From Didymodactylos carnosus (taxonomy: Eukaryota; Rotifera; Eurotatoria; Philodinida; Philodinidae): a stretch of 22,227 bases of DNA. The translations under genes were made by a program, and so were the position numbers. The stretch is taken from contig CAJNOQ010002897.1 in assembly GCA_905250885.1 (NCBI GenBank), positions 1-22,227 of the forward strand, read 5' to 3'. Of the stretch, positions 1-8,847 are shown piece after piece; within the stretch, counting starts at the first letter, position 1, and each line of letters opens with the position of its first letter. Below the pieces are notes generated by a model. That model was not told the DNA's origin. It saw only the letters and a program-made list of their open reading frames with translations, and did not search any database.

Positions 1-126
1 AGACACCTACTTTTTCATACGTTCAGCTGTGACAAGGGCAGCCTTATAACTCAAAAAGTAAACGGTACCTTTTTCTAAAAAATAGCATGGTATAGAGTAC
101 AAGTTGTGTACTATAAACTGCCAGAA

Positions 127-201
127 ATGCTGAGGAAGGGTATCGTGAAATTTGTTAACTTTCTAATCTCGGAAGTTGCCAGAATAAACACTAATTTCAT
201 A
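127..201 (+). CDS. Candidate upstream exon of the cGAS-like gene (N-terminal helix)
   Basis: From ATG 127 the frame reads MLRKGIVKFVNFLISEVA and then RINTNFI, an amphipathic helix. It is followed at 202 by GTAAAG, a good donor, in phase 0. The acceptor TCCTTTCCAG ending at 747 is also phase 0 and enters the main gene just before LTGSSSEG, replacing the first eight residues of the 724 start. Mab-21/cGAS enzymes have a helix of this kind shortly before the GS motif, which the 724 start lacks. The frame is open back to 79, and an AG at 123-124 could be an acceptor, so even earlier exons outside the window are possible. The resulting 546-base intron is far longer than the others in the gene and contains the 49-base repeats, which suggests it was enlarged by insertion. 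This is inference from phase and family architecture only. Confidence 0.45.
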
Positions 202-444
202 GTAAAGGGAATCTTTCTTTTTGATAAAACGATAAACTTTGTCCTTTTCTCTATTTGTTGTTTTATATCTCTCTCTATAGTGTGCATAGAAAGAAAAAAA
301 ACATCAAGTCAAGTATAGTACAGAAAAGAATATATACATACATCGTCATTCTGTTATACCATATTCTTTTTCTCAGGCATATTGAATAATACTGTTCTCA
401 ATTTTGTTTCCAATCAAATTACCAGTGAATTTATTCACCGATGA

Positions 445-651
445 AAATATTCACCGGTGAATAAATTCACCGATGCGAATTTTGATGGCTTCCCTTACAG
501 AATAGGCAACAATTTTTGTTTTTATAAATTCTCAAAACGAGAAAAATCAATGGTACTTTACCGAATTGTAAAACAATATTCACCGACAAAATATAAAAAA
601 ACAAATATTCACCGGTGAATAAATTCACCGATGCGAATTTTGACGGCTTCC
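445..651. repeat. Two 49-base direct repeats, 158 bases apart, built on a palindrome
   Basis: Positions 445-493 and 603-651 are the same sequence with one difference (T at 486, C at 644). Each copy contains the perfect 12-base palindrome TTCACCGGTGAA followed by ATAAATTCACCGATG. A further partial copy of the TTCACCGATG unit lies at 434-443, and another TTCACCGA lies just before the second copy. The block sits directly upstream of the cGAS-like core exon, inside the intron proposed for 202-747. It could be the end of a mobile element or a local tandem duplication. I cannot tell which. Confidence 0.75.
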
Positions 652-723
652 ATAAACACACTTTTTTTCTTTCACTCTACGTTTTGAAACATTGGCAGAG
701 TAACTTTTTTCTAAACGTTAAGA

Positions 724-2947
724 ATGACTACAAGTGGTCCTTTCCAGCTAACTGGCAGTTCCAGTGAAGGTAGATCAGCTGCCAATCATTTTAGACACGA
801 TAATCAGCTTCAAGATTTTGATGTTATGTGGCAAATTGGACATATTGAAACGGTAGATCAACTAGTCGCAATCGATAATGTGCCAGGATTTGTTAAAATT
901 AAATGGTCACCAAATATACTTCAAGCACAGGGAACACTTCCAGAAGAAAATAGTTTTGTAAATGGTTTCAAACTGGTAATCACTCGAAAAAGATGTCTTA
1001 TCTGTTAAAGGTCTCTAACTAAACCTAAAAGCTCAGACATCTGTAAGAGATAGTCACTTAAAAGAAAATATGCTTGAATTTGTACATGCTAATCCAAATT
1101 TACTCAATGAAACAGTTAAACAACACTCCTATACAGGAGATGAAAGAACTGCAAGTGTCGCTCGATCGACAACACTTAACTATACGCAAACGGCCAGACA
1201 TTTCCATGCAGCACTCAACTATGTCGAATATGTACTGCTCAGCCAACCACCAAATGAAGAAAAAATGAAAAATTTTAAACAACTTTGTGAAGCTGATACA
1301 TGATATTGTATAGAAAATGTGCTGCCTGATTTGACGAACCTCGGAATGTCAGCAATTATTAACGATCAGAATTTTCACCATGATATTTATTCTATTCTAA
1401 GTCCAGCGTTTGGATACCGTTTCTCTGAAAATCACCTACAAAAGATCTTAGCCGTACTTGAATTCTATTGTCGGTATCGTAATCATCTCATCGAATTTGA
1501 TCTGATTAGAAAAGGGATTACTGAACAAGATTTAACTGATCTTTGGACACCTGATTTTGATTTTGTTCTCTCATTCAAACTTGAATTTTGGCCAGAAGAT
1601 TTACACTGGTTTCTCAAACGGTTTGAAGAACACCGTCCTTTACTCTATGAAAAAATAAAAACCATTTATATGCATGTCGTACCAAAATGGTCTGGAAAAT
1701 CGTCAATAGAAAACAAAAATATTGAATTTCGCTATTCTTTTTCACTCATTGAAATGAAATTAGCTGCTGAACGTTCCGAAATTGAACAAATTTTGAATCG
1801 TGTAGCTCGTGGTCTCTTCTATAAATATCTTCATAAGTCTGCCGATGTGAAATCAGACAATGAGAAATATCTAACATCTTATTTTGTAAAGACTACAGTT
1901 CTATGGATGTGTGAAATAATTAATTTTGATAGTATTTATACTTACACACTCACGACAGAGGAAAAATTAGCTGAACGAGTGGCGAAACGTTGGATTGACT
2001 TTGCATGTTCAAAGCTAGAGGAAGGGTAAGACTCAAGCACGTAGATCTTTATATACTCTTTAACTCTCTTTCTCTATTTTAGAAACTGTCCGCACTATTT
2101 TATCAAAGATTTGAACTTACTGGAAGGCCTCTCCTCTTCATATCTCAAACAGCTCTGTACTGTTCTAAAAACGAAAATCAATTTCAAAGATAATCAAATG
2201 ACAGAACTATCTCACGTTGAACTAGATGAAAATCAATTGAATAGTTTAAGTCCAAGTCAAATGGAAACTTTTGCAGAACTCTTCACATTACCTCAACTTT
2301 CGAATGATTGTAAAGAACTTTCTAACAAGGTGATGGGTAGTCATTCTTCTACAAGAAATGAAAGTTTGCTTCTAGACAGTGATACGCAAGGATTACTGTG
2401 TCTATTTATGTTAGCAATGTATGATAGTTTTGAATTAGATAACTGGACGAGATGGAAACGATTATTTGTTGATAGTGTAGCAGCTGAAAGTAAACCAGTT
2501 CTGTATCCTCGTGCTGACGATGAAACTTTAAGTCAAATAACTATAAGTCCACTGTATGTTGTAGCAACGATGGTATCAGCTTGCAGTGTAAAAGAAATTG
2601 ATCAACGAATCTCTGTTTCTAACTTTAACGAACAGCTACAGGCAGCGTATTCAAGACCATTCTATAGTATGGGGAATATGATACCACAAATAATGACACG
2701 AAATATGCAAATGCTACAACAATTGGATGATGAATCGACGAATCGGACAGTGGCAAAAGATATCATGCCAATGGTCAATGAACTTGTTAATGAATATCAG
2801 GCAACGGCGCCAAATTTTTTCAATCAGTTGTTCTATTCAGATCAGCATTTAACACAAGAAGGAGGAACTACTACTGCAATACCTGAACTAGTACAGTCTG
2901 AGTATGATGAGGATTCTATACTGTCACAAGTTTGTATTATAAGTTAG
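724..2947 (+). CDS. Mab-21/cGAS-like nucleotidyltransferase (cGLR family), multi-exon
   Basis: Proposed exons are 724-975, 1037-1286, 1353-2025 and 2083-2947, joined by introns of 61, 66 and 57 bases, all GT..AG and phase-compatible. They give about 679 residues. The first exon carries the nucleotidyltransferase GS motif (GSSSEG, 754-771) and a D-F-D-V-M strand (814-828). That strand matches the E-F-D-V-M segment of human cGAS, which holds two of its three catalytic acids. A third candidate acid lies in DFDFVLSF (1553-1576), just before the WPEDLHWF helix. The Mab-21 C-terminal helical block follows: VVPKW, EFRYSFSLIE, LTSYFVKTTVLWMCE (1871-1915) and NCPHYFIKDLNLL (2084-2122). By family this is a template-independent nucleotidyltransferase sensor that makes cyclic or linear nucleotide signals. 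The ligand and product cannot be read here. A C-terminal extension of about 270 residues has no domain I recognise and ends in CIIS, a CaaX box. Only 10 residues precede the GS motif, so the N-terminal helix must come from an upstream exon or is lost. Unspliced, a TGA lies at 1301-1303. The family call is strong and exact exon edges less so. Confidence 0.8.
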
Positions 2948-3400
2948 CGTAACATGAGCTCTTACTTTCGAAATTCTTAATGTGTATATCACAGTTAATA
3001 ATCTCACACGGACTCATGTATATATAAATTAATACCCTTCTCCATACGCCACTGTACCAGTCAAAGAAAGCTGTTAGTAATGGGTTCTCAAACTCGAACC
3101 ATTTTCATAAATCTTAGAAATAGGAAAAACGAAGACACATTGTCTTCGCGTCGAGATTTCGTTCTTAAATCAGTTCTTTCTCTTGTTCTTCTTCTTCTTA
3201 TAGAGAAAACTCAAAATCTCTCTATCTTCTAAGGAGTTCAGCTCTAACACAATTCATTTCAAATCAAAATATTTCTACATTGAAATATAATTTCGTACCA
3301 GTTGTTGTTAACAAAGCCTTAGCTGTTGTAGGGAATCGAACGGAGCTTTATTTTGAGAGCTGTTAACCGCATACTGCAGTTTACTTGAGTCAGAGCTTTC
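2948..3400. other. Non-coding stretch downstream of the cGAS-like gene
   Basis: I see no credible gene here. One compact hairpin is present at 3130-3148, with an 8-base perfect stem (CGAAGACA/TGTCTTCG) and a 3-base loop. No clear polyadenylation signal could be singled out. Confidence 0.5.
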
Positions 3401-3638
3401 GAATCGATAGATTCATCTTCGGTGAAGAAAACTTGTACATATGGGTAGATACAAATTTTGGAAAAATATCATTTACCTTACACTGTTTCAAGAAAATAAA
3501 ATCATGTGGCATACGGACTCTCTTCACTGTAAGCTTTCAAATGTTTGATATATTTTATATTTTGCCGGAGTGTAGTGCTGCTTGACGTATCTTCACATAT
3601 GTACAAGTTCTTTTCACTGAAGATTAATCTATCGATTC
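3401..3638. repeat. Foldback (inverted-repeat) element, 43-base arms
   Basis: Arm 3401-3443 and arm 3596-3638 are reverse complements over 43 bases with four mismatches. The outermost bases are GAATCGATAGATTC and its complement. The 152-base spacer has no long open frame; the 66-residue frame starting at 3385 merely runs through the left arm. The structure is typical of a short non-autonomous element or foldback sequence. No target-site duplication was obvious at the outer edges. Confidence 0.75.
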
Positions 3639-4096
3639 GACAGCCCTGGTTTACGTAAATTTCAGTATCAAAACACATTAGCTGCGAAATATGAATACAT
3701 CTACTTTAGTCTTTTCAAAAACTAAAGTAGTTCCTATTGATTTTCAAAAGCTGTATTCAACTTTTGAGAGTTCAGATGCAAAATTCTTAAAAACTATGAA
3801 CTATAAACAAATCAGAACGGTCCGGTATATTAAAGACCAACCTTACAGAACTTTTTCTTCGCCTCGCATATTCTGTAAAAAGAGCTGAGCTCAAGTTATA
3901 GACTTTGACACATGTATTATTGAATTCTTCATTGTAAGTGTACAAATGTCAAAACTCTTAACTTGGACTTCAACAAACGTCATCAACTTTTTCGACAGTA
4001 AAAATTGCACGTCTTTTCACAAATCTTTACTACAGCATCGGGTGAGCGGCTATCGAAATTAAGAACCAGCAAACAAACACCTATATTATAATAAAA
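3639..4096. other. Intergenic stretch with one strong small hairpin
   Basis: No supported gene. Positions 3701-3710 and 3721-3730 are a perfect 10-base inverted repeat (CTACTTTAGT / ACTAAAGTAG) with a 10-base loop. The 65-residue plus-strand frame here starts just before the hairpin and runs through it, and shows no recognisable family features, so I do not call it. Confidence 0.5.
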
Positions 4097-4513
4097 TTAG
4101 TTAATATTTTCCGCGATTTTAATCGCTTCCGAATAAGTTGGTGGTGGCGAGGGTGCTTCCGAATAAGTTGGTGGTGGTGTGAATGCAACAGGAACTGATG
4201 AAGAAATACGAGTAGCAGGTGCTTGTCTCACAGGACGCTGTTGAGCCACTCGAGGTGCTGGCCGAATTATTCGTTTTCTAATTAACTTTTTAATTATTAA
4301 ATTTCTAATTATGCAACCGAATATAATCAACATGATTACGCCAAAGATAGCGCTAACAACGATGGCGACAATCGCACCGGTATTTGATGTCGACGATGTT
4401 CCATCATTCGTATCCGAGACACCACCTCCTCCACTAACACGTCTTCCCAAACATTGTTCAAGAATAAGCGTGACTAAAATAAAAATAATGCCTTCCAGTG
4501 TCACACTCACCAT
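4097..4513 (-). CDS. Small single-pass membrane protein with two PPxY motifs
   Basis: This is a single-exon frame of 138 residues starting at ATG 4511-4513. Residues 1-22 form a signal peptide ending near EQCLG. A short Gly/Ser/Thr-rich external segment follows. Residues 46-69 form one strongly hydrophobic membrane helix, then comes a basic stop-transfer stretch (KKLIRKR). The cytoplasmic tail is rich in Pro, Gln and Arg and ends with two repeats of PPPTYSEA, near residues 113-130. PPxY motifs bind WW domains, typically of Nedd4-type ubiquitin ligases, so a trafficking or adaptor role is plausible. Small type I proteins of this layout (Shisa-like, WBP1/VOPP1-like) are known in animals, but I cannot assign an orthologue. 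The same gene occurs as a truncated inverted copy 233 bases upstream, which supports this frame as genuine because the protein sequence is conserved between the copies. Confidence 0.75.
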   Translation of the reverse strand: MVSVTLEGIIFILVTLILEQCLGRRVSGGGGVSDTNDGTSSTSNTGAIVAIVVSAIFGVIMLIIFGCIIRNLIIKKLIRKRIIRPAPRVAQQRPVRQAPATRISSSVPVAFTPPPTYSEAPSPPPTYSEAIKIAENIN

Positions 4514-4746
4514 TTCTTGGCTATACGGTACAATTTTCCTTTACTATTTGACGAATGTATTGAATTTTTTTATTTCTTCTTCTTTTAACCAACACCATAA
4601 CACTAGAAATAAGTTTTTTAATGAGTTTTTAGCTTCGAATCAAAGTGAAATCAAAGTGAAACAGCATGGAATAAAAGAAGAAGGAATAAAAAGATTCAGT
4701 ACATTCGACAAATGAGTAAAAGAAAATTGTACTGTACAGCAAAGAA
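4514..4746. promoter_or_regulatory. Shared head-to-head upstream region of the duplicated membrane-protein genes
   Basis: The sequence just upstream of both ATGs is an imperfect inverted repeat. Reading away from each start codon, AAGAA, ATTGTAC and the ACATTCG segment are shared over roughly 70 bases per side (about 4514-4585 and 4670-4746). The duplication therefore included the 5' flank, and any promoter would be present on both sides. No TATA box or initiator was clear enough to call. Confidence 0.45.
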
Positions 4747-4959
4747 ATGGTGAGTGTGGCATTGGAAGGCATTATTTTTATTTTAATCACGCTCATTCTT
4801 GAACAATGTTCGGGAAGACGTGTCAGCGAAGGAGCTGGCAGCGGAGGAGGTGTTGTCTCGGATACGAATGACGAAACATCGTCGATATCAAATACCGGTA
4901 CGACTATCGTCATAGTTGTTGGGGCTACCTTTGGAGTAATCATCTTGCGTAGAATGTAA
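4747..4959 (+). pseudogene. Truncated inverted copy of the PPxY membrane-protein gene
   Basis: This 70-residue frame begins MVSVALEGIIFILITLILEQ, nearly identical to the N-terminus of the minus-strand gene at 4097-4513. It keeps the signal peptide, the Gly/Ser-rich segment (with a small insertion, GAGSGG) and the start of the membrane helix (IVIVVGATFGVII). Similarity stops abruptly near 4947. The frame then reads LRRM and a stop, so the rest of the helix, the basic anchor and both PPTY motifs are missing. GTAAGAG follows the last codon directly and could act as a splice donor, but the paralogue has no intron there and no downstream PPTY exon is visible. It is most likely a broken duplicate. 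Confidence 0.7.
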
Positions 4960-6490
4960 GAGGACAATTCCCTGGAAACAACTCACATCTCAGAATCAAA
5001 AGTCCGAAACGTTGTTGGTGGAGTTCGGATGTCGCACACTCTAAAAAAGGTAGTTTTTTTACAGAACCTAAAACAGGTTCGGAGTTTTGCCATCACTTTA
5101 GGATTCAGTATGGTATAGGTTTAGTGCGGATCCTCTATATTTGTATGTTCAGAAAAGGTTTCGTGCACAGAGTTTCATACCGTTCTCTGTAAGGCCTCGT
5201 GTGGATCTTTTTGCTGGAGTGCAGGAAAAAAAGTTATATTACCACGTTTTGAAGACAGTATATTTTTTTTACTCATATTATTTTCTATCAGTTTTTCAAA
5301 CAATCGTGATCAAATAACAAAATAAAAACAACTAAAGATCATTAAAGCTAGTAAAAATCACACGAGTCAACTATGTACTACAACTACTGATTCTAAAAAC
5401 GTTTTTGCCCATTATCATATAATTTATACGCTAAAAAGTAAAAAGATTTTGAAAGCAAAACAAAAAGTTAGAAAAAATAGAGTGTATTTAGCCGAAAATT
5501 ATAAATCAAATGCCTTCTTTTGCTCTCTTTGCTCTTAAACTTGTTGACTGTTCTGATCGTTTTATGGATGCATTTTGCCGACGTTTTCTTGTTGTTTTCT
5601 GTTCAGGTTTTGTATTTTCTTTTCCCCATGATGTTTCTCTTAATACGGATGGAGTTTGATAAGGCGCCGCTAATTCAAAGTTCAAGCACTATTATATTTT
5701 TAGCTTTCTTATACACCATTCGATAGAAAATTTCACGCTAATCAAGAATACCACCTGTTTAGCCTTCCCAGTGCACGTTTTCACGGAGAAGAGTTCGAAA
5801 TACTCTGAGGATTTTAAAATCGGGAAAAACCTTCATGTTTCGAAAAAGATGAATATTGTTTCTCATTTGTACTCTGAAGTTTCCAAGCATTTTTTTCCGA
5901 ATTCAGTATTGAAAACTGAATTAGGAAATGTATTATCGAAGGTTTTCATATGTAATGTCATTGCAGGAAAAATTTCTTTACAAGCACAGTTCCAAAGCAA
6001 AGTCATCGCCGCAAAAGCTATCTAGTTTTTTGTGTTAAGAGATGGAGCTCTGATTCTTGTGCCATTCAATCGACCTTGATTTGTACTACAAAAATACGCA
6101 TCTTTGAGTTATATTAGTTGCCTCGCTCTTGATAATTCTAATGACACTGCATTTTTTGTGTAATTTATAATACTGTTGAATAGATACAAAGAAATTAGTC
6201 TCAGTACTCTGAACCAGACAGTCTTTCTTTGAAAAAACAATCACAATGTGGAGAAACACAATGTAAAGAGAAACCACGAACAAATATGTAACAAGGAAAA
6301 ACATACGTTTATTTTACTATGCTTAAACGTTTATTTTAAATCTATTATTGCTTACCTATTAATTACACTCTTAATAGCCTATCCTATGGTAGTTAGTTTT
6401 TGTAATTTGTTAGAAGCCAACAGGCAGTTTGTTTGTGAATATATTCACATGTACCATTAATTTCGACACAAAAATGCGATTTCTTATTTG
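4960..6490. other. Long stretch without a supported gene
   Basis: Several ORFs of 68-84 residues occur (for example 5520-5726 and 5771-6025), but none has a recognisable motif and the 84-residue one has no ATG at its 5' end. Small hairpins are visible at 5074-5090 (GAACCT/AGGTTC) and 5900-5922 (AATTCAGT/ACTGAATT). The abrupt end of the duplicated gene at about 4947 implies that what follows was joined there by a rearrangement or insertion. Confidence 0.45.
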
Positions 6491-6522
6491 ATTATTTGAT
6501 CTCATCATAAATTCTCATATCT

Positions 6523-6753
6523 CTAAATTCTTCTTTGGCTGTTGTTATTTTCATCGTCAGTTTCTTCGTTTTCATCTGAAAATGATTCAGTACTATTTTT
6601 ATCATTGCCACTATCATTTTTACCATCTTCGTCGCCATCAGATTCATCCGCATCCTCCTCACTATCAATATTTGAATAATCCGTTGTTCTTGAATTATTT
6701 GCAAATTCGATTTTTTTTGTATTTTTAATAACCCAGGAAAATAGGGCAAACAT
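6523..6753 (-). CDS. Hypothetical acidic, low-complexity protein fragment
   Basis: From ATG 6751-6753 the frame gives 76 residues. After a short hydrophobic/basic start (MFALFSWVIKNTKK) it becomes strongly acidic and rich in Asp, Glu, Ser and Asn (for example SEEDADESDGDEDG and DENEETDDENNN). Such tracts are common in nuclear or chromatin-associated proteins, but they also arise from GAT/GAA-rich repeats. No partner exon or homologue is recognised, so this is a weak call. Confidence 0.25.
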   Translation of the reverse strand: MFALFSWVIKNTKKIEFANNSRTTDYSNIDSEEDADESDGDEDGKNDSGNDKNSTESFSDENEETDDENNNSQRRI

Positions 6754-6962
6754 TTCGAATCAAAATGAGGTATCACTCAGCTCTGAGTGCTGTTCTGGTT
6801 AGGAGTTATGAGAGTTTTTGCTGGAAGCCCTAAAACTAATGGGGAAACGACCTCCCGACTTCAAGTGTCGCGTTTATTTTTCTGTTTGAATCAGACTTGA
6901 GCAGTGATGATGGTACAGTCGCGTTTCGATACTTCAACTTTCACTAATAGACATTCGCAAAT

Positions 6963-7001
6963 TGACATTCGCCAATACCCCTAAACTATTGACGAATGTC
7001 A
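6963..7001. repeat. Hairpin, 15-base arms with one mismatch
   Basis: Positions 6963-6977 (TGACATTCGCCAATA) pair with 6987-7001, with one mismatch and a 9-base loop. A second GACATTCGCAAATT just upstream at 6952 makes a short tandem repeat of the same unit. The hairpin directly abuts the larger inverted repeat 7005-7193. Confidence 0.7.
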
Positions 7002-7004
7002 TCT

Positions 7005-7193
7005 GCAAATTATGAAACAAGTATTGAATGAACGAACGCTTTTTTCGATATAAGACAGCATGTTTCAGAGATTTTGAGTATGAAACTTTCATGTGGCAGA
7101 AAACTGTTGCTCCTTGTCCGGAAAAAATCGGCTGAGAAACAATGGTCGTAGAAAAACAGCGTTCTTTCATTCAATACTTGTTTCGTAATTTGC
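7005..7193. repeat. Inverted repeat, 36-base arms
   Basis: Arm 7005-7040 and arm 7158-7193 are reverse complements over 36 bases with two mismatches. Looser pairing continues outward (GTCATCTGC against GCGGATCAC) and inward (runs of T against A, then a TGTTTC-containing block). The 78-residue minus-strand frame here lies across the repeat and is not called as a gene. Confidence 0.75.
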
Positions 7194-7204
7194 GGATCAC
7201 AGGT

Positions 7205-7753
7205 TGGTCAGATATCCGTCATTGTTTTTGAAGCTATTGAATACTGTTTGGTATCGATACATGGTTCCCAAGAGCCGCTATTTAATGATCAGAAACAGAA
7301 CTGGGCGGAATAGAGAACGAGAGAAAGAGATTCAGAATAGAGAACGAAAAAGTACAAGTGATCTTAAAGTTTTCTCCGTCATTTTACTTTTTTTAGTTAG
7401 ATGTTTATCAAATCGTTCAGTTTATTTCTTGTGGTAAGATTGATAATAACTCATTATTTACCTTGTCAGGATTAATGTGCCATTTTTGTGCAAAAGTGAA
7501 TTTGTTTTTTTAATTTTCCTAAGATAGATTCAGAAACATAAGGACCATACGTTCAAAAGTAGGCCAGTTCACGACGTATTCTTCCAGCAATATCTTCTAT
7601 CATTTAACTTTTCACATTTCTCGTTCGTGTCATAATCTACAACATTCATCAAAGTTGGAATTACTATGATGAGTGAGAAAATAGCGAAAGCCGGTGAGTG
7701 AAGAGAGAAATGGCCTTACTGTTTAATGGAATAATGTATTCCAATTAATTCCG
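7205..7753. other. Stretch without a supported gene
   Basis: A 77-residue plus-strand frame (7204-7437) contains a run of Arg/Glu codons from GAGA-rich sequence and has no domain signature. Nothing else stands out. Confidence 0.4.
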
Positions 7754-8847
7754 AATGATTTAGTAATTGCATACCATAATACACTTGGAATAAGAAACAA
7801 AACCACTTTATCCGTTAAAATATAGTTTAGCCACTGATGGTAAGATCTTAATATACACATGCGTATCGAAACAGTGAAGAAATATCATTCAATTTTATCT
7901 TACGTGGATGGTTTTAGCCAACAGGGTGTATTAACGAACTGAAGTGTCATATGAGTGGGTAATTCATTACTGAAACATTGAATAGATGCACCAAAATATG
8001 ACACCGATAAATTTAATAACAACAAACAAATAAGAAACCTTGTCGTATACACGCGATCTAGTTTGATATACAGAAACGCTAATTTCCCACACAGCTATGC
8101 CGTTTTGGCTTTAAAAAATAGTCAAACACTTACTAATACGGTCGACAAAATCTTCATTCAATAAATTTTTGAATAACACGTAATTCAAAATATTTGCAAC
8201 TGTATAAATACTCATGTTGAGAAAGGTGTAGTCTAAAACTTAAAAAATGCAATGATCCTCTCACACTCTCACAACCGTATCTTGAAAAGTGGCTTGAACT
8301 AGTTGTATATTTTAGTCTCTATGATAAATTCGTACTGTTGAACAAACCCATCGTCTTCAATTTTTCTAGTCATATTGTTCCGCTTCTTAGGACGTCAAAA
8401 ATTACTAATTAAACTACGTAAAGTTAATTACGTAATTACTAAGTAAATTACGAATTAACTAAGAGGTTGGAAAATCTTTCGTATATCTAAAACAAAATCT
8501 GTCAAAACAATCTGAAAATTTCCTAATATTCTCTGTTCAGATCTTTGTTTAGTTCTTGTTTTCTGTTTTCCATTCCAGTTGTCTTTTTCTTTTTGTTGAG
8601 TAATTTTTGACGTTCTGCGAAGTGGCGGCGGGTTTGTTCAACACTACGAATTTATCATAGTGATTAAAATATACAACTAGTTCAAGTCATTTTCCGGATA
8701 CGGCTGTAAGAGTGTAAGAGGATCATTGTATTTTCTAATTTTTATATTAAGATTTCACCTTCAGTGACTAACCTACATTTTAATGGATAAAGTGGTTTTG
8801 TTTCTTATTCCAAGTATATTATGGTATACAATTACTACTAAATCATT
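7754..8847. mobile_element. 1.1 kb inverted-repeat element with one interrupted arm
   Basis: The right arm, 8630-8847 (218 bases), is contiguous. Its reverse complement is found on the left in two blocks, 7754-7855 and 8235-8349 (217 bases in total), separated by 379 bases with no counterpart on the right. Identity is high; for example CACTTGGAATAAGAAAC and AACTAGTTGTATATTTTA occur in both arms. The central spacer, 8350-8629, is AT-rich with many TTAC/GTAA motifs around 8400-8460. No transposase frame is present, so this is a non-autonomous or decayed element. Outer ends read AATGATTTAGTA; no certain target duplication is visible. Confidence 0.8.
7856..8234. mobile_element. 379-base segment interrupting the left arm of the inverted-repeat element
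   Basis: The segment lies exactly where arm similarity pauses after ATCTTAATATA and before AAAACTTAAAAAATGC. It encodes no credible protein and contains a small perfect hairpin (TTTTGAAT/ATTCAAAA, near 8165-8190). Either it is a nested insertion into the left arm or the right arm lost the equivalent sequence. Clear terminal repeats were not found, so its own identity is open. Confidence 0.5.

Noticed and set aside
434-651. CRISPR-like array from the repeated palindromic units
   Set aside because: There are only two full copies with a single unequal spacer, in an intron-bearing eukaryotic sequence. It is a duplicated repeat.
1301-1303. In-frame TGA taken as proof that the cGAS-like gene is a pseudogene
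   Set aside because: A 66-base GT..AG intron of compatible phase removes it, and the rest of the frame is clean with conserved motifs. Kept as an open question.
3304-3330. Possible tRNA T-arm-like sequence (GGGAATCGAAC)
   Set aside because: No matching acceptor stem or anticodon arm could be laid out around it on either strand.
4311-4967. Two long ORFs antisense to the duplicated membrane-protein genes (4311-4715 plus, 4629-4967 minus)
   Set aside because: They are shadows of the PPxY gene copies. They resemble each other only because the two gene copies are inverted duplicates, and they lack the signal-peptide/TM/PPxY layout.
5520-6025. Two plus-strand ORFs of 68 and 84 residues
   Set aside because: The first is a T-rich hydrophobic frame, and the second lacks an ATG at its 5' end and contains a hairpin. 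Neither has homologous words or splice context.
8400-8460. Dense TTAC/GTAA motifs as a regulatory array or origin
   Set aside because: The tract is AT-rich low-complexity sequence inside the spacer of an inverted-repeat element; no regular spacing was found.
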